In this document: one piece after another, positions 31,495 through 43,948 of the stretch
How positions within the stretch are numbered: the first letter of the stretch is position 1
How the letters are laid out: each line of letters opens with the position of its first letter
DNA from: Humulus lupulus
Lineage: Eukaryota > Streptophyta > Magnoliopsida > Rosales > Cannabaceae
Direction: 5' to 3'
NCBI RefSeq assembly: GCF_963169125.1
Contig: NC_084802.1
Coordinates: forward strand, 115,200,903-115,264,902
Length of the DNA: 64,000 nucleotides
The notes under the pieces: generated by a model
What the model was told of the DNA's origin: nothing
The model's input: the letters and a program-made list of their open reading frames with translations, nothing else
Database searches by the model: none
Made by a program: the position numbers and the translations under genes

Positions 31495-31876
31495 AAAATT
31501 ATGACGATCGTTGAAATGGAGGAACCCTAAGAAGAGACTGACGAAATTATTATGTGGAGGCAAAATCTTGGAGATCAACTAGTTCTATAATTCTTTTTCT
31601 TCTTCACCATTTACGTGATTCATATGATTTTAACTTGAGATCTGAGAAGTGAAGGGTAAATATGCTATAGTCAAATAATCATAGATTTATATTGGACGAG
31701 AGTACATGTATGATTTGTGTAGCTTAGGGATTACGTGTTTAATGTCTGCAATATATTAGTTTACCACATAGATGTAGGAGATTTCTTATTGTAGAGAATT
31801 ATAAGTCCTAGTAAGAATATAATTTATAACTGTAATCCGCTATCACAATAGAGGTAGGAATTCTTAAATTCACATT
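31495..31876. other. Unassigned AT-rich sequence left of Tat B
   Basis: No coding sense and no recognised element. It is the pre-insertion flank of Tat B: the five bases ACATT at 31872-31876 are repeated at 49715-49719. The other half of this locus therefore continues at 49720. Confidence 0.6.
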
Positions 31877-32482
31877 TGTTGTGCCCCACAAAATACTAGC
31901 TGAATTACTCAGCACGGGGTATAGCTGGCAGACAAGCGTATGAAGAAAGCGTGTAGATAGAACATCTAGCTAACTTTGGAGTGAGCAACTTGAGTAAAAC
32001 TTGATAGCTTAAGGCAACAAAATAGTCTCCAGATTGCCTCTTGTGCCAACAACTTAGTTCGAGATGCAAGGGAACCAGATCGCCTTCGTGAAAATCTGAG
32101 AGTGACCTGTATCAATGCAGATTAGTTCTTCGATACCCAACTCGAAGGAAGTGTTCGGCTCACGGAAGCTTGATTATGACGCACAGTGAAGGATCCCAAA
32201 AGACTCGAAGATTCCTCATACACTCACTAATGCTCATATATTATTCTATATTTATTACCTGATATTGGGGGCATAGAATCAATAGACATTAATGTATTTA
32301 TGTAAATGAGATGTTACCCAAAAATGTATGTTACCACATGGTTACCCAAAACTATCCAGGTAGAATTCCCTATAAATAAAGGGGAGAATGGATAGAAAAG
32401 GCGATCAACATCTTGTATATTGAAACTCTGGTGAAATTGTGGCAAACAATCTCACAGTGAGAACAAAACAGATCAATAATAG
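31877..32482 (+). repeat. 5' LTR of Tat B, lacking its 3' part
   Basis: Matches the 3' LTR from its start ('TAGCTGGCAG', 'CTCGAAGGAAGTGTT', 'GATCCCAAAAGACT', TATAAATAAA at 32371) to 'CAGATCAATAATAGTG' at 32482. There the similarity stops, about 155 bases short of the 3' LTR end, so U5 and the primer-binding site are gone. Confidence 0.8.
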
Positions 32483-32483
32483 T

Positions 32484-34635
32484 GCCCAATCTCAATCGAT
32501 CTGTCAGAACTTCAACTTCGAGCTCTATACTTTCTGAGTGGATTCAGCGAAATACTCAACCTGTCAATCCTCACAGGAATCATTGACCTCATGTTAGTCG
32601 GGCTGTTCGAACTGCAACCCTGAGTTCCGTACCTTCTGAATGGATCCCATAGAATGCTCAACCTACCAACCCTCGCAGGAACGATCACTCAACTCACACT
32701 CCCAAGAACCAGCCTGGCCAAACATGGCGAGCTAGGACCGATTCAAGGAGACGGGACATCCAAACAAATCTATTTGTGCCGCGGCCAGAACCTCCTACAT
32801 AGAGAAATGAACCGACACTGCCTCCAACCTAGGAAATTGGAGTAGACCAAGGGCGAGATAATCTAGTCCATTTTGATGGAACAAGGATAACTTCACATTT
32901 AAGGCATCCTCCATCACCGATTTGGCATCCAACACCACCTCGCCCATAGAGGTATGTTACAGATCGAGGGGATAGCAAGAAGAATCCTCCCCCCTCGGAA
33001 GACATTTGTATCCCACAGATTCGCGCTAATAATCCAGGTCCTCAATCCCAACCACGAGCTTTAAGCTTCGCTAATGGAAGCTACTGGACAAAGAGCCAAC
33101 ATGTGGGCAGGCATGAGAGCAACCTGAGAAATAACTTAAGCTCTGCAAAAAGCCTTCATCCAACCCACATTCTGACTTGCATGAACATATAAACTCACAA
33201 AGAAGACGTCCAGCTCACTACGATGATTTGAGTTACACTGAGGCCAAGGGAGATCCGTATATTGTACATGACAATGGGAACATCCCACCTAACCGAGCTC
33301 AAGCTTAGAGGGATAATAACCTAGAACAGGATGGGAGCTGGTTAGCAGCTCCTGAATAACCTAGAACCCAAGAATCCAACCCTTGAGCTGCTAGCCCTAA
33401 TGGAAGAACATATGAAGAAACTCCTATCTACAAAATGAGTCGATGATTGCGATTCTGATGAGGAGCTTGAGCCTTTTGCTCCTAACATTGCGGCAGCTCG
33501 ATATACTATTGGATTCAGGATGCCGACCACACCCACATATGATGGAAACATCGACCCATCCAATCACCTCGAGACCTTCAACACTTTAATGATGGCCCAC
33601 AACGTCGGGTTCGACCTAAGATGTTTAATGTTCCCAGCAACACTGACTAGACCAACCAAGTTGTGGTTCAATAAGTAAACAATCAATCAACTCGTGGAAA
33701 AAATTGTCTTATGAGTTTAAGAGACAGTTTCAAGCTGCGAAGGAAGCTCGTGTTGAAGCCGATTCGTTGGCCAACACCAAACAATAGCCCAGTGAGTCGA
33801 TATATCTGAACCAGTTTACCAACGTAGCAACACGTGTTAGAGATGCTGATGACAACTCCAAGCTCATGGCTATAAGGACAGGGATCACAGTAGGAGGTGA
33901 TTTATGAAAATAACTCAAATGGAAAGGAGTTAAGAGTGTAGATGAATTCCTGGCTCGAGCTCAGGAATGGATAAATTTAGAGGATGCACAATCTGCAATC
34001 CCAGGAACCAGCCAGACTCTTGTTCAGCCTGCTGGAGCGATAACGGATGCTGCAACTATGGCTCAGCCCGCTGCCTAGAATAACTAGGCAGTGGGTAATA
34101 AGCGGAAGGGGATTGGTGAAGGTGACTAGAATGGCATTAAAAAGAATAAGCCCAGTGAAAAGTAAAAGTCCATCTACACCACCTATGCCGACCTGATAAA
34201 TACACAAGAGAGTATCTTCCTGGCAAGCTCTAATCGCCTTCCATGGAAGAAAACAGAGTCCCTGAGGCACTAGAGGGAGAAGAAAGACCTAGCCAAATTT
34301 TGCTGATATCACAATGACATCATCCACAATATTGATGATTGCCATCAGATAAAAGATGATATCAAGACTTTCATCTGAGCCTGCCCGTTAGCCCAATATG
34401 CCCAAAACAGAGTAGTTCCTAATCAGCCAGCAAGGCAAAACATTCAACCAGCTCATGAAAATCTGGTCAATCAACCCCAGGCTCAATCAGATCGAGCATC
34501 TCCAATAGAAGGGAGGGACATAGCCACTATTTCCAGAGGACCTCATTTGGCGGGCATGAGTAATGGGCCCAGATGAAGTTCATACAAGAGTTGAAAACCC
34601 ACAATGGTACTGAGTTTATTCCAGAGCAAAGGTTG
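32484..34635 (+). pseudogene. gag: Tat B gag, heavily decayed
   Basis: The first 800 bases are recognisable only by position and by short agreements with Tat A. They include two diverged copies of an approximately 90 bp segment ('TACTTTCTGAGTGGATTC' and 'TACCTTCTGAATGGATCC', near 32528 and 32628). From 33385 gag is clear: 'ALMEEHMKKLLS', 'DPSNHLETFNTLMMAHNVGF' and 'MFPATLTRPTKLWFN'. Stops follow at 33676 and at 33785-33787, the latter the same 'CAA TAG CCC' codon context as in Tat A. The zinc-finger region near 34300 reads 'HNDIIHNIDDCHQ' with its first Cys followed by a broken context. Not functional. Confidence 0.8.
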
Positions 34636-37450
34636 TCAAAACAACAACGATTGGAGAAACAACCAATCATTTTCATGGAAGAGGACACTAGCCACATCCA
34701 GTTCCCGCATAATGATTTGCTGGTGATAACCGTTCAGCTTACCAATCGATGAGTACAGAGAATATTAATTGATAATGGGAGCTCTGTATACATTCTATTC
34801 AGGTCCACCCTAGAAAAAATGGGGCTATTTGTAGTTGATCTTAAGGTGACTTTGGTGACCCTATACGGATTCTCGGGAGATGGAACAGCAGCCATATGGA
34901 TGATTGGGCATGTAGTGACACTAGGAGATGATATTAGAGCTGTCACTAAGATGCTCTAGTTTAAGGTAATTGATTGCTCAACTGTATACAAGGCAATTTT
35001 GGGAAGACCTGCGTTGATCACTGTAACACCCCAATTTGCTAATAAGGTTTAGGACCTTGATTAGCGTGCCTGGAGGGCAATAAATGAGTTAACATTTTTA
35101 TATATGAATTTGAATGAATATGTGATTAGAATGCATGTTTAGGTGGTATAAATATGCATGTGGACCCCGTTTGTATGTTAGGGGTAAATTGGTAATCTTA
35201 GCCCGATGAGGGCATAAATGTGTTAATGGTATTACGTGATTTGTACCACGTGAGTGTGGTGTTATTAATGTGATGCACGTGCCGGGACGGTCCTAGAGAG
35301 CTAGATAACTCAAAAGTCACAACGGGATTTTATACCCAGCTCGGGAGGAGCCTAGGGGTACTTTGGGGAATTTTGTGAGTTGAGTTGAGGATTTGTGGTT
35401 AATGGTTATTGGCGATTGAGTAACCTGGGTAACCATTAGTAACTTCTGTGAGTAACAAGTTTAGGTGGAAGAAATGGTAGAATTGTAATATAGGTAAAAG
35501 GACAAGAGTGCCCTTGAGGTTAAGTTAGGAGAGGATAATTATGGGAGGATAGAATAGTAATTTGGCAGGGATTTAGATCACTTCAGCTGAGGGAGAAGGA
35601 TCATTTACGTTATTTCACTTGGGCATGTTTTGTTTATGCTGAAAATTGGGAGAAACCTAGAGGGAAAGAGAAGAAAAGGAAGGAAGCTAAGTTTGGAACC
35701 TAGAGGAGGAATCAAGGTGGGTTGAAGTAGTTAAATCCAAGCAGGGATCAAGACTTGGTCAGAGGTAAGTTTCATCTCTGAATTTCTGTGTTGAGTAAGT
35801 TTCTATAGAATTTAGGTTGAAATTGAAAGATGGTTTGTGGCTGTTTTGCTGGGGAATTCAGCTTGTGAAAATTAGAAGGCTTAGCTTAGAGCTAGAAGCA
35901 AGGGAGCTTAAGGTTGAATTCTCCATTTAAGGTAAGGATTCTGTGCAATTATAAGGTTTATTATTGTTATGGTTTAAGGAATTTGAGGTATGGTTTAAGT
36001 TTGGGTCTATGTTTCTAACTTTCTGGTTTAAAGTATTGAGGCATGAAACGAAAGTGTGATTAATGGGAGTGATTGTGTAATTGAGCTGTTTTATGATGTT
36101 TATAGGTTGTTAAATGGTTTATTTGGGGTTTAGGTATGTGTTTGGGTTGAATTGGGAGTGTTTTGGCTCAGGGAAATGCAGGGGAAAAACCCAGATTTCT
36201 GGGTTCGCGAAGGAGCGCCACGGCGCGAGGCTGCTTCTGGGCAGGGGAATGCTCTCTGACTTACTGGGCACCTCAGAACATGGAAATTTTGCAATTTTGA
36301 GCTTTTACTCCGGGGGTTCGGGGGATGTTTCCGATGTATTGTTTAAGGAATTTAGGGATTCTGAGAGTGTGGGATTGGCCCTGGGAAGTGGTTTTGGATT
36401 GGTTAGCATTAAAGGGTGTTTTATATGTGTTGTGACTAGGTCTTTGGAGAGGCTCGGGTTAGAGGACCGTGCTCGCGGCCTTGGTGCATCGGAAAGCTCG
36501 TGATACAGGTAAGAAAACTGTAGCACTCGTAGAGCAGGGCTTGGGCCCATAGTATTGTTGCAGGGCGCGACCCTAGATTGTATCATTGCTAGGTTGTAGC
36601 TTTAAATGAATGATTATATATTTGATCATTATTTGAGAATGCTAAATGTGGTAATAGCAGAGTGAACGACAAAGGGGCCGGGAATGGCGAAGGGCCGAGA
36701 ACGACGAAAGCCAAGAACGGCAGTGGGGCTGGGAATACCACTTGGCACATGGAGTGCTTGCGGTTAGGGTGAGACCTCAATGGATACATGGGATATCCTT
36801 ACGGTGTAGACTGAGATCCCAGGTTTTGGGTAACGCTTCTGGGACGGCATGGCCGTGTATGTGTTTAAATCTTATGGGTTGTCTGATTGGATATGAGTTA
36901 TCTGTTATAGTGATTATAAGATATGCATATGTTATGTGTTGTATGAGCATTCTTGCTGGGCTTCGGCTTACGGGTGCTCTGTGTTGTAGGTAAGGGCAAA
37001 GAGAAAGTCAACTAGCCATGAGTATGGAGAGCGTGGGGGCGGCGCGTACATGTTTGGCTTGCCTGACTGCTTTGGTTGGGGATATTTTTGAGAAATGGCT
37101 GTACAAACCCTAGTTTTGATGGTTAATTACTTATAAACTTACTTTGAGTTGTAAATATTTTACAAACCTCGTTTTGGGATCCCGAGTGTCAAACTCTTGA
37201 ACTTTTAATGAAATAGAGTACTTTTTAAAGATTACAGCCTTGTCTTTTTGTTTAATCACACTTTTATTATTAAAACCTCGCTGAGCGAGTTAGTTGCACT
37301 TTTTTAAACACACCTAGTAACGGCTCTAAGGTAGTAGGGCGTTACAATGACTTTTGAAGCTATCACCTTAATCCGACATTTAGCAATGAAGTTCCCCTCA
37401 ACCCGATGTATATGTTTTGCAAGAGGAGATTAGCTCGTTGTAAGACAATG
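34636..37450 (+). pseudogene. Tat B protease, interrupted by solo LTR 2
   Basis: 'KQQRLEKQPIIF' links gag to protease without the stops seen in Tat A. The active-site loop 'ILIDNGSSVYILF' lies near 34767, then 'LKVTLVTLYGFSGDGTAA' and 'AILGRPALI' at 34995-35017. The frame is broken there by the LTR at 35022-37346 and resumes with 'TFEAI' and 'HLAMKFPSTRC' at 37352-37410. Frameshifts follow at about 37420-37680, in the linker to RT. Confidence 0.82.
35022..37346 (+). mobile_element. Solo LTR 2, 2325 bp, Tekay-type, near-perfect target duplication
   Basis: Starts TGTAACACCCC and ends AGGGCGTTACA. The flanking five bases are ATCAC (35017-35021) and ATGAC (37347-37351), one mismatch. It shares 'AATAAGGTTTAGGACCTTGATTAG'-type text at its start and 'CTTGCTGGGCTTCGGCTTAC' near 36952 with solo LTR 1. 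It is shorter than solo LTR 1 and lacks that copy's 46 and 55 bp arrays. No coding sequence; short plus-strand ORFs at 36114 and 36742 have no recognisable domain. Confidence 0.9.
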
Positions 37451-37669
37451 CTACAACATTGATATGAAGGGAAAATCACAACCCCGGTAGCAAATGATAG
37501 TCATCATTGGGGGGATGAGGAGCCTCGAGTAATGGACATTTCCCATGGGGCAGATGAACCTCAAGAAGGAGATGACAAGGTCGGCCGATAGGATGACATT
37601 GATCCGAGATTAGGCAAGGACAAGTCTGAGATCCAAACATTGGGGAGCTTGAGGAAATAAGTATCGACC

Positions 37670-38475
37670 CAGAGGTACCTTCAAGGGTTGTAAAGGTTGG
37701 AAAGAATCTTGGAACAGAAAGGAAAAGGGAGCTGGTCGAGTTTTTGAGAAATAACCTGGACGTCTTCGTTGGTCATATGAAGACATGGTGGGAATCAATC
37801 CAAATGTTATGATGAATACTTTGAATATGGACATGAATGTGTTTCAAAGGTACAAAATGAAGGCTTTTGGGGAAGGAATGATCAGAAGCTTTAGAAGAAG
37901 AAGTAGCTCGATTACTCAAGTGTGGGTTCATAAGGAAAGCAAAATATCCGACCTTGATTACTAACCCTGTTTTGGTCCCAAAGCCCAATGGAAAGTGGAG
38001 AACTTGCATTGAATTCTCCAACCTCAATAAGGCCTGTCCTAATGATTGTTTTCCACTACCTCGAATCGATCAGTTGGTGGATGCAATAGCCGGTCACAAG
38101 CTCATGTCTTTCGTGGACGCATATTCTGGATATAACCAGATTGCGATGAACCTTGCAGACCAAGAGCACACTAGCTTCATGACTAAGCATAACTTATAAT
38201 CCTATAAGGTTATGCCATTCCGGTTGAAGAATGTTGGTGAAACATACCAACGGCTAGTCAAAAAAATGTTTGTTAACAAGATCGAAAAAAATGGTAGTGT
38301 ACGTTGATGAAATGCTTGTTAAATCAAAAACTGACAACAACCATGTATCCGACCTGGAAGAATGTTTTGGCGTGATAAGGAAGTATGACATGAAGCTAAA
38401 TCCCCAGAAGTCCACCTTTGGGATCTCCTCGGGAAATTTTTTGGGCTTCATAGTCAACACAAGAGGGATAGAAGT
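37670..38475 (+). pseudogene. Tat B reverse transcriptase, truncated, altered active site
   Basis: Motifs: 'NPVLVPKPNGKWRTCIEFSN', 'LNKACPNDCFPLPRIDQLVD', 'SFVDAYSGYNQIAMN', a TAA at 38197, then 'MPFRLKNVG'. The catalytic box reads Y-V-D-E at about 38300-38311 instead of Y-V-D-D, so it would be inactive. It continues 'NHVSDLEECFGV', 'LNPQKSTFGI' and stops at 'NTRGIE', where sequence passes directly into a truncated LTR of Tekay 1 at about 38476. Tat A shows what should follow. Confidence 0.9.
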
Positions 38476-39288
38476 CCTATTTATAGAGTTCAAGGAATGA
38501 AAATATCTCCTTTTTGGCTTGAATAAAATAATGAATATTAAATGAAAAATACTTTAATATTCGATCAACAGATGCTTAAGACTTGATCAAAAATGTTCAG
38601 AGGCAAGTCAAGAGGTTAAGGGATGAATCAAGCTCGGAAAACCACTCCTAGGTTCGATATATCGCCTGACCCTATATCCCAATTGCTCGTGGTTTCGTTC
38701 GTGCGAATTCAACGTGTTTTCCGTATGTCTCATGCTGCGATAAATCGTCTCTAAGACTGTGATATGTCGGCATACGTAGATAATTTAAACTCATTTTCGC
38801 ACGAATTTAGGATAATTAGAGTTGATTAATCAGGTTTGACTGAGTAATACGTGATTCCAGCAAGTTCTGGAAGGGTCTAGAGCTTCTAGAAACTTCTATT
38901 ATTGAATTATCCATTTAAAATGCTTAAATCCTCAAATAAATAAGATTGTGACAAATGTCATGCTCTTAATGGTTCTAGAAGATTCTAGAGTTTCTAGAAC
39001 TTTCTTTTATTTAAACTATAATTAAACATGATTATGACAAGTGACATGCTCTTAATGGTTCTATCTAAACCTTATGTTATAATTAAACTATTTATATGAC
39101 CAAAAATATTAATCAAACCTTATGTTATAATTAATATTTCTAAACTATAGGTTAAACTTATAAAATACATAACTATTGCTACGAGTGTCCTACTAAGTCC
39201 TGGTTTGAACCAAAATCCATGAAATCTAAAATACTACAAACTACTACTAACTATCTAGCTAGCTAAGTAAACATTCTGGGACTCTACA
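38476..39288 (-). repeat. 3' LTR of Tekay 1, missing its end
   Basis: Begins TGTAGAGTCCCAGAATG at 39288 (minus strand) directly after the polypurine tract. It matches the 5' LTR down to 'CCTATTTATAGAGTTCAAGG' (about 38476-38495). The remainder present at 44375-44484 is absent here. Confidence 0.88.
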
Positions 39289-39324
39289 ATTCTCCCCTAC
39301 TACAAACAATTTCGTCCCCGAAAT

Positions 39325-40640
39325 TTACTTATGAAAAAATTCCAGATACCGAACTTGCATGTCCTCCTCCAACTCCCACGTTGCCTCCCATTCAGAATTA
39401 TTACTCCATAGGACTTTGACTATCGGAATACTCTTAGATCGTAATTCCTTCATCCCTCTATCTAGGATGCTAACCGGGCGTTCCTCGTAACTCAAGTCTT
39501 TCTGGAGTGTTATCGTATCATATTTGAGGACGTGAGATGGGTCTAACAAATATCTACACAGCATCGAGATGTGGAACTCATTGTCGCTATCTGCTAGAGC
39601 TAGCGGTAGGGCTAATCTATATGCAACCGCTCCCACTTTGTCCAATATCTCAAAAGGACCTATAAACTTGGGACTAAGCTTGCCTTTCTTCCCAAACCGC
39701 TTCACACCTTTCATAGGAGATATATTTAAGAAGACTTGATCTTCGACTTTGAATTCCACATCACGCTGCTTGGCATCTGCATAACTTTTTTGACGGCTCT
39801 AAGCAGCAAGAATACACTTTCTAATCAGCGCTACTACATCTTGAGCTTCTCTAACAGCTTCGGGTCCAAGTAGTTTCCTTTCTCCTACCTCGTCCCAATG
39901 TAACGGCGATCGACACGACCTTCCATAAAGTAGCTCATAGGGTGCCATCCCGATTGTTGACTGGTAGCTATTGTTGTAGGAAAATTCTATCAGCGGCAAA
40001 TACTTATTCCATTATCCTCCAAAATCAAGTACACAAGCGCGCAACATATTTGCCAAAATCTGTATGGTACGCTCGGACTTACCGTCTGTCTGAGGATGAA
40101 ATGTCGTACTAAGACTTAACTTGGTACCCATGGCTTGCTGCAAGCTTCCCCAAAATCTCGATGTAAACATTGATCCTCTATCAGATACTATTGTTTTAGG
40201 AATACCATGCAGTCTTACTATTTCTTGAACATAAATGTCTGCATACTGATCTGCTGTATATGAAGTCTTGACAGACAGGAAATGACCTGACTTGGTTAAT
40301 CTATTTATTACTACTCAGGCCGAGTCGTGTTGCTTATTCGTTCGTGAAAAACCCATCACAAAATCAATGGCTATATCATCCCATTACCATTCTGGAATGC
40401 TAAGTGGTTACAATAAGCCTGCAGGCCGTTGATGTTCTGCTTTCACTTGCTGGCATACTAAACATTTATACACATATTCCGCTATATCTTTCTTCATTCC
40501 TGGCCACCAATACATTGCCTTAATGTTGTGAGTCATCTTGGTTGACCCTGGGTGAACTGAGTATGGGGTATTTTGTGCTTCTTCTAAAATCTTCATCTTA
40601 ATCCCTTGACCATTTGGCATGCATACTCGATCCTTATATC
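39325..40640 (-). pseudogene. Tekay 1 integrase and chromodomain
   Basis: Minus strand. The zinc-binding and linker part is at 40644-40408 ('ILEEAQNTPYSVHPGSTKM', 'YWWPGMKKDIAEYVYKC'). The core from 40400 to 40000 has stops and shifts ('HPQTDGK'-type text is still visible near 40090). The C-terminal part (39999-39799) reads 'IEFSYNNSYQSTIGMAPYEL'. The last segment (39759-39325) has 'GPFEILDKVGAVAYRLALP' and the chromodomain 'YEERPVSILDRGMKELRSK', 'VLWSNNSEWEATWELEEDM'. Aromatic positions of the chromodomain are largely kept; integrase is broken. Confidence 0.88.
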
Positions 40641-42110
40641 TCAATAACCCTGTCCTGATATTGAGAAATTTGTGGCCTTGCCTTCTTTAACTACATCCAT
40701 ATGTACTACTAAGGTGTCATCCTGCCCTTGCCCAATCTGTATTTCTTCTAACAGAATTGACTGGATGGACAAGTTAGCTAGCTTACCGATGACTACATCT
40801 ATTCCGACACTAATCAGCTCTTGCTGTAGCGGCTTTTCTAATCCAGCTAATGCCACTAGACTTCCATAGCTCTTTCTACTTAGCGCATTAGCAACTACGT
40901 TTGCCTTTCCCGGGTGGTATAGCATTTCGTAGTCATAATCCTTTACTAGTTCTAACCACCTGCAATGCCTCATGTTGAGCTCCTTTTGCGTGAAGAAATA
41001 CTTTAAGATTTTGTGGTCCGTATAAATCTCACACTGTTCTCCAAAAAGATAATGGTGACAGATTTTCAACGCAAAGACCACCGCTGCCAACTCCATATCG
41101 TGTGTTGGATAGCGTTGCTTGTACTCCTTCAGCTGCCTTGAGGCATAGGCTATCACCTTGTCATTTTTCATCAACACACAACCCAAACCTTGCTTCGACG
41201 CATCGCAGTAGACTACAAACTTGTCGTTGGGTGTCGGTACACAAAGTACTGGTGCTGAGCACAACTTATCTTTAAGCAGCTGGAAGCTCTCTTCACACTT
41301 ATCAGTCTAGTTGAACCTCTGCTGTTTTCAGGCTAGGTTGGTAAGTGGAGTGGCTATCTTAGAAAAACCCTCTACAAACCTCCGATAATAGCATCTAGTC
41401 CCATAAAACATCTTACCTCTGACGCGTTCTTTGGTCTTAGCCAATCCTTCACAACCTCTCTTTTAGATGGGTCTACAGCAACTCCTTCCTTGGATATTAT
41501 GTGCCTGAGAAATGCTACTTGTGAAAGCCAAAATTCGCACTTCTTGAATTTGGCGTAAAGTTGATGCTCTTTCAGTTGCAACAAGATTAATCTTAAATGT
41601 TCCTCGTGCTCGCCTTCATCCTTTGAGTACACCAAAATATTGTCTATGAACACTACGACGAATTTTTCCAAGTAATCCTTGAAGACCTTGCTCATTAAAT
41701 CCATGAATGCGACTGGAGCATTGGTAAGACTGAAAGACATAACTAGAAACTTGTAATGCCCATAACGAGTTCTAAAAGCTCTCTTAGGAACATCCTCTTC
41801 CCGTACCTTGAGCTAATGATGCCCGGACTATAGATCGATCTTTGAAAACACGGTTGCTCCTCAAAGTTGATCAAACAAGTCGTCAATCCAGGGTTGCGGG
41901 TACTTATTCTTAATCGTCAATTAATTTAGCTTGCGGTAATCTATGCACATCCGCATATTTCCATCCTTCTTCTTCACAAATAGAATCGGTGCTCCCCATG
42001 GCGAATGGCTCGGTCTAATGAATCCCAAGTCTAATAGTTCTTGTAGCTGAGCCTTTAACTCCTTGAGTTCGGTAGGTGCCATCCGGTATGGTGCCTTGGA
42101 GATAGGCTCG
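40641..42110 (-). pseudogene. Tekay 1 reverse transcriptase and RNase H
   Basis: RT on the minus strand: '[20 protein letters not shown]' (about 42000), 'IDYRKLN' then a stop, '[20 protein letters not shown]' (41740) and a catalytic box reading F-I-D-N near 41640-41651 where F-I-D-D is expected, then '[19 protein letters not shown]'. RNase H at 41264-40641 is well preserved: '[17 protein letters not shown]' (Asp), '[12 protein letters not shown]' (Glu), '[13 protein letters not shown]' (Asp) and 'VVANALSR' (Asp changed to Asn in the usual VADALSR). Several catalytic losses show long decay or selection for none. Confidence 0.9.
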
Positions 42111-42720
42111 GTGCCCGGTACTAGTTTGATTGTGAAGTCAATTTCCCGAGTCGGTGGCAATCCTGGTAAGTCGTCAGGAAATACTTCTGAAAATTCCTTT
42201 GCAATGTGGACGTCTCCAACCTTTAGTGGTGTTTCCTTTACCACATCCGTGACGCTGGCTAAAAATGTGTGACATCCTTTTTCTACCATCCTCTGCGCTT
42301 TGAGAGATGAAATAAGCAGTGTGCGTTTCCCTGAAACCTTTCCCATAAAGCATAGTCACTGACCATCAGAAGTCTCGAACATTACTTGCTTACGTCTGCA
42401 GTCGAAGGTTGCGCCATGCCTTGCTAGCCAGTTCCCAGTATGACGTCGAAGTCTTTGATCTCCAATTCTATCAGGTCTCCTTCTAGTTCTACGTCCTCAA
42501 TTTTGATCAGTACGCCTCGTACTATCAGTGATGGTAGGACTATTTCACCCGAAGGAAATTCTGTTACAAACCTAGTTCTAAATCTTTCACAAGGTTTGTC
42601 TAATTTTTATATCATTCCTAACGAGATATACGAGTGAGTGGCTCCCAAATCAAATAATACAGAACATACATTATTGAGGATAGGAATCTGACCTGTGACC
42701 ACTTTATTGCTAGCATCAGC
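42111..42720 (-). pseudogene. Tekay 1 protease
   Basis: Minus-strand reading 'VLFDLGATHSYISLGMI' near 42605-42660. The usual active-site triplet Asp-Ser/Thr-Gly is Asp-Leu-Gly here, which would be expected to abolish or weaken activity. Downstream text '[20 protein letters not shown]' and '[14 protein letters not shown]' (42200-42060) is the normal linker to RT. Frame changes separate it from gag. Confidence 0.82.
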
Positions 42721-43948
42721 TTCTCCTTGGGTTAAGGCAAAGACCCTGGCAGGAACCATCTTGTTGTCCTTTTTCTCCTCTGTCTTAAGCTGGAGACATT
42801 CTCTTTTCCAGTGTCCTCCTGACCACAATTGTAGCATCCCTTGGTATTTGTACAACACTCACCAGGATGTTTCTTTTGGCACTTAGCACATTGCAGGTAT
42901 TCTACATAACCCGGCCTATTACCTCCATTGTTCGTCCGTGCCCTTCTATCATTATCGGACTGCTTAATGTTAGGATGCCATCTCTTCTGACCATTATTGT
43001 TGATGGACTGATGATTGTTGTTTCTACCATTTTGAGGTTGACTTTGCTGTTTAGGCTCAGGCTTACTGGCCTCCTCTTTACTAACATTCGTCTGAAGCCT
43101 TTCTACTTCTATAGCCGTTTCTAGAACATCGACATAAGTAGAATTTCTCGGGTTTGCTAGCTTAACCCCTAACTCAATCTTTGGTCTAAGTCCCCTGACA
43201 AACTTGGTAACCCTCAGAAAGTCAGTTGGAACCATCTCTGGTGCAAATTTGGCTAGTCGGGCGAACTGCCGAGCATACTCTACTACTGATAAGTTCCCTT
43301 GCTTCAGACCAGCGAACTCCTCGACTTTTGTAGCGATGACAATTGAGTTGTAGTACTTTTTGTGGAACAACTCAACAAATCCGATCCAAGTCATGGTGGT
43401 GACATCATGAGTCTGTTGAACTAAGTCCCACCATATTCTAGCATTCTTCTTGAGTAGAGACTAAACTCAGGATATGCAGTCTGCGTTGCCGAGATTCATG
43501 TGCGCTAGGATCAGCTCTACATTTATGAGCCATTCTTCTACCTCGAAGGGGTCTGTTGTCCCTTCAAAGTTCGGAGTGTGTTGCCTACAGAACCGCTCAT
43601 AGAATGGCTCCATGTGCTGAGATGGGTATGGCACATAGTTTGCCATTGGCCATCCCCCATAAGGTTCTACTTGATGGGGTGCTGGAGCCATTTGTTGCGG
43701 TTGCAACTGAGGCGGAGGTTGAGTCTGAGTTTGAGCCTGTAGTCACTGTTGTTGCAGTAATTCCTCAACTTGCTATCGTAGCCTGGCAATTTCTGTGGTG
43801 TTGTCAACCGGTGATGGCGGCGCACTTCAGTTAGTAGCAGTAGTGGTATCATGCGCTCCCCTTCTGCGAACTAGAGGGGTTCATTGCTCTCAGGAGCGGT
43901 GTTGGAGGCATTGGCATTGGTACGAGCAGACCTTCTGAGCGACATCTT
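42721..43948 (-). pseudogene. gag: Tekay 1 gag
   Basis: Begins at about 43946 on the minus strand ('MSLRRSARTNANASNT'), interrupted, then 'MEPFYERFCRQHTPNFEGTT' (43615) and the retrotransposon gag domain 43394-42732 ('FVELFHKKYYNSIVIATKVE', 'YARQFARLAKFAPEMV'). The CCHC knuckle is near 42830 ('CYNCGQED'), broken by a frameshift. Stops at about 43740 and 43460 break the N-terminal half. It has the usual Gln/Asn-rich linker ('NGRNNNHQSINNNGQK'). Confidence 0.88.
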
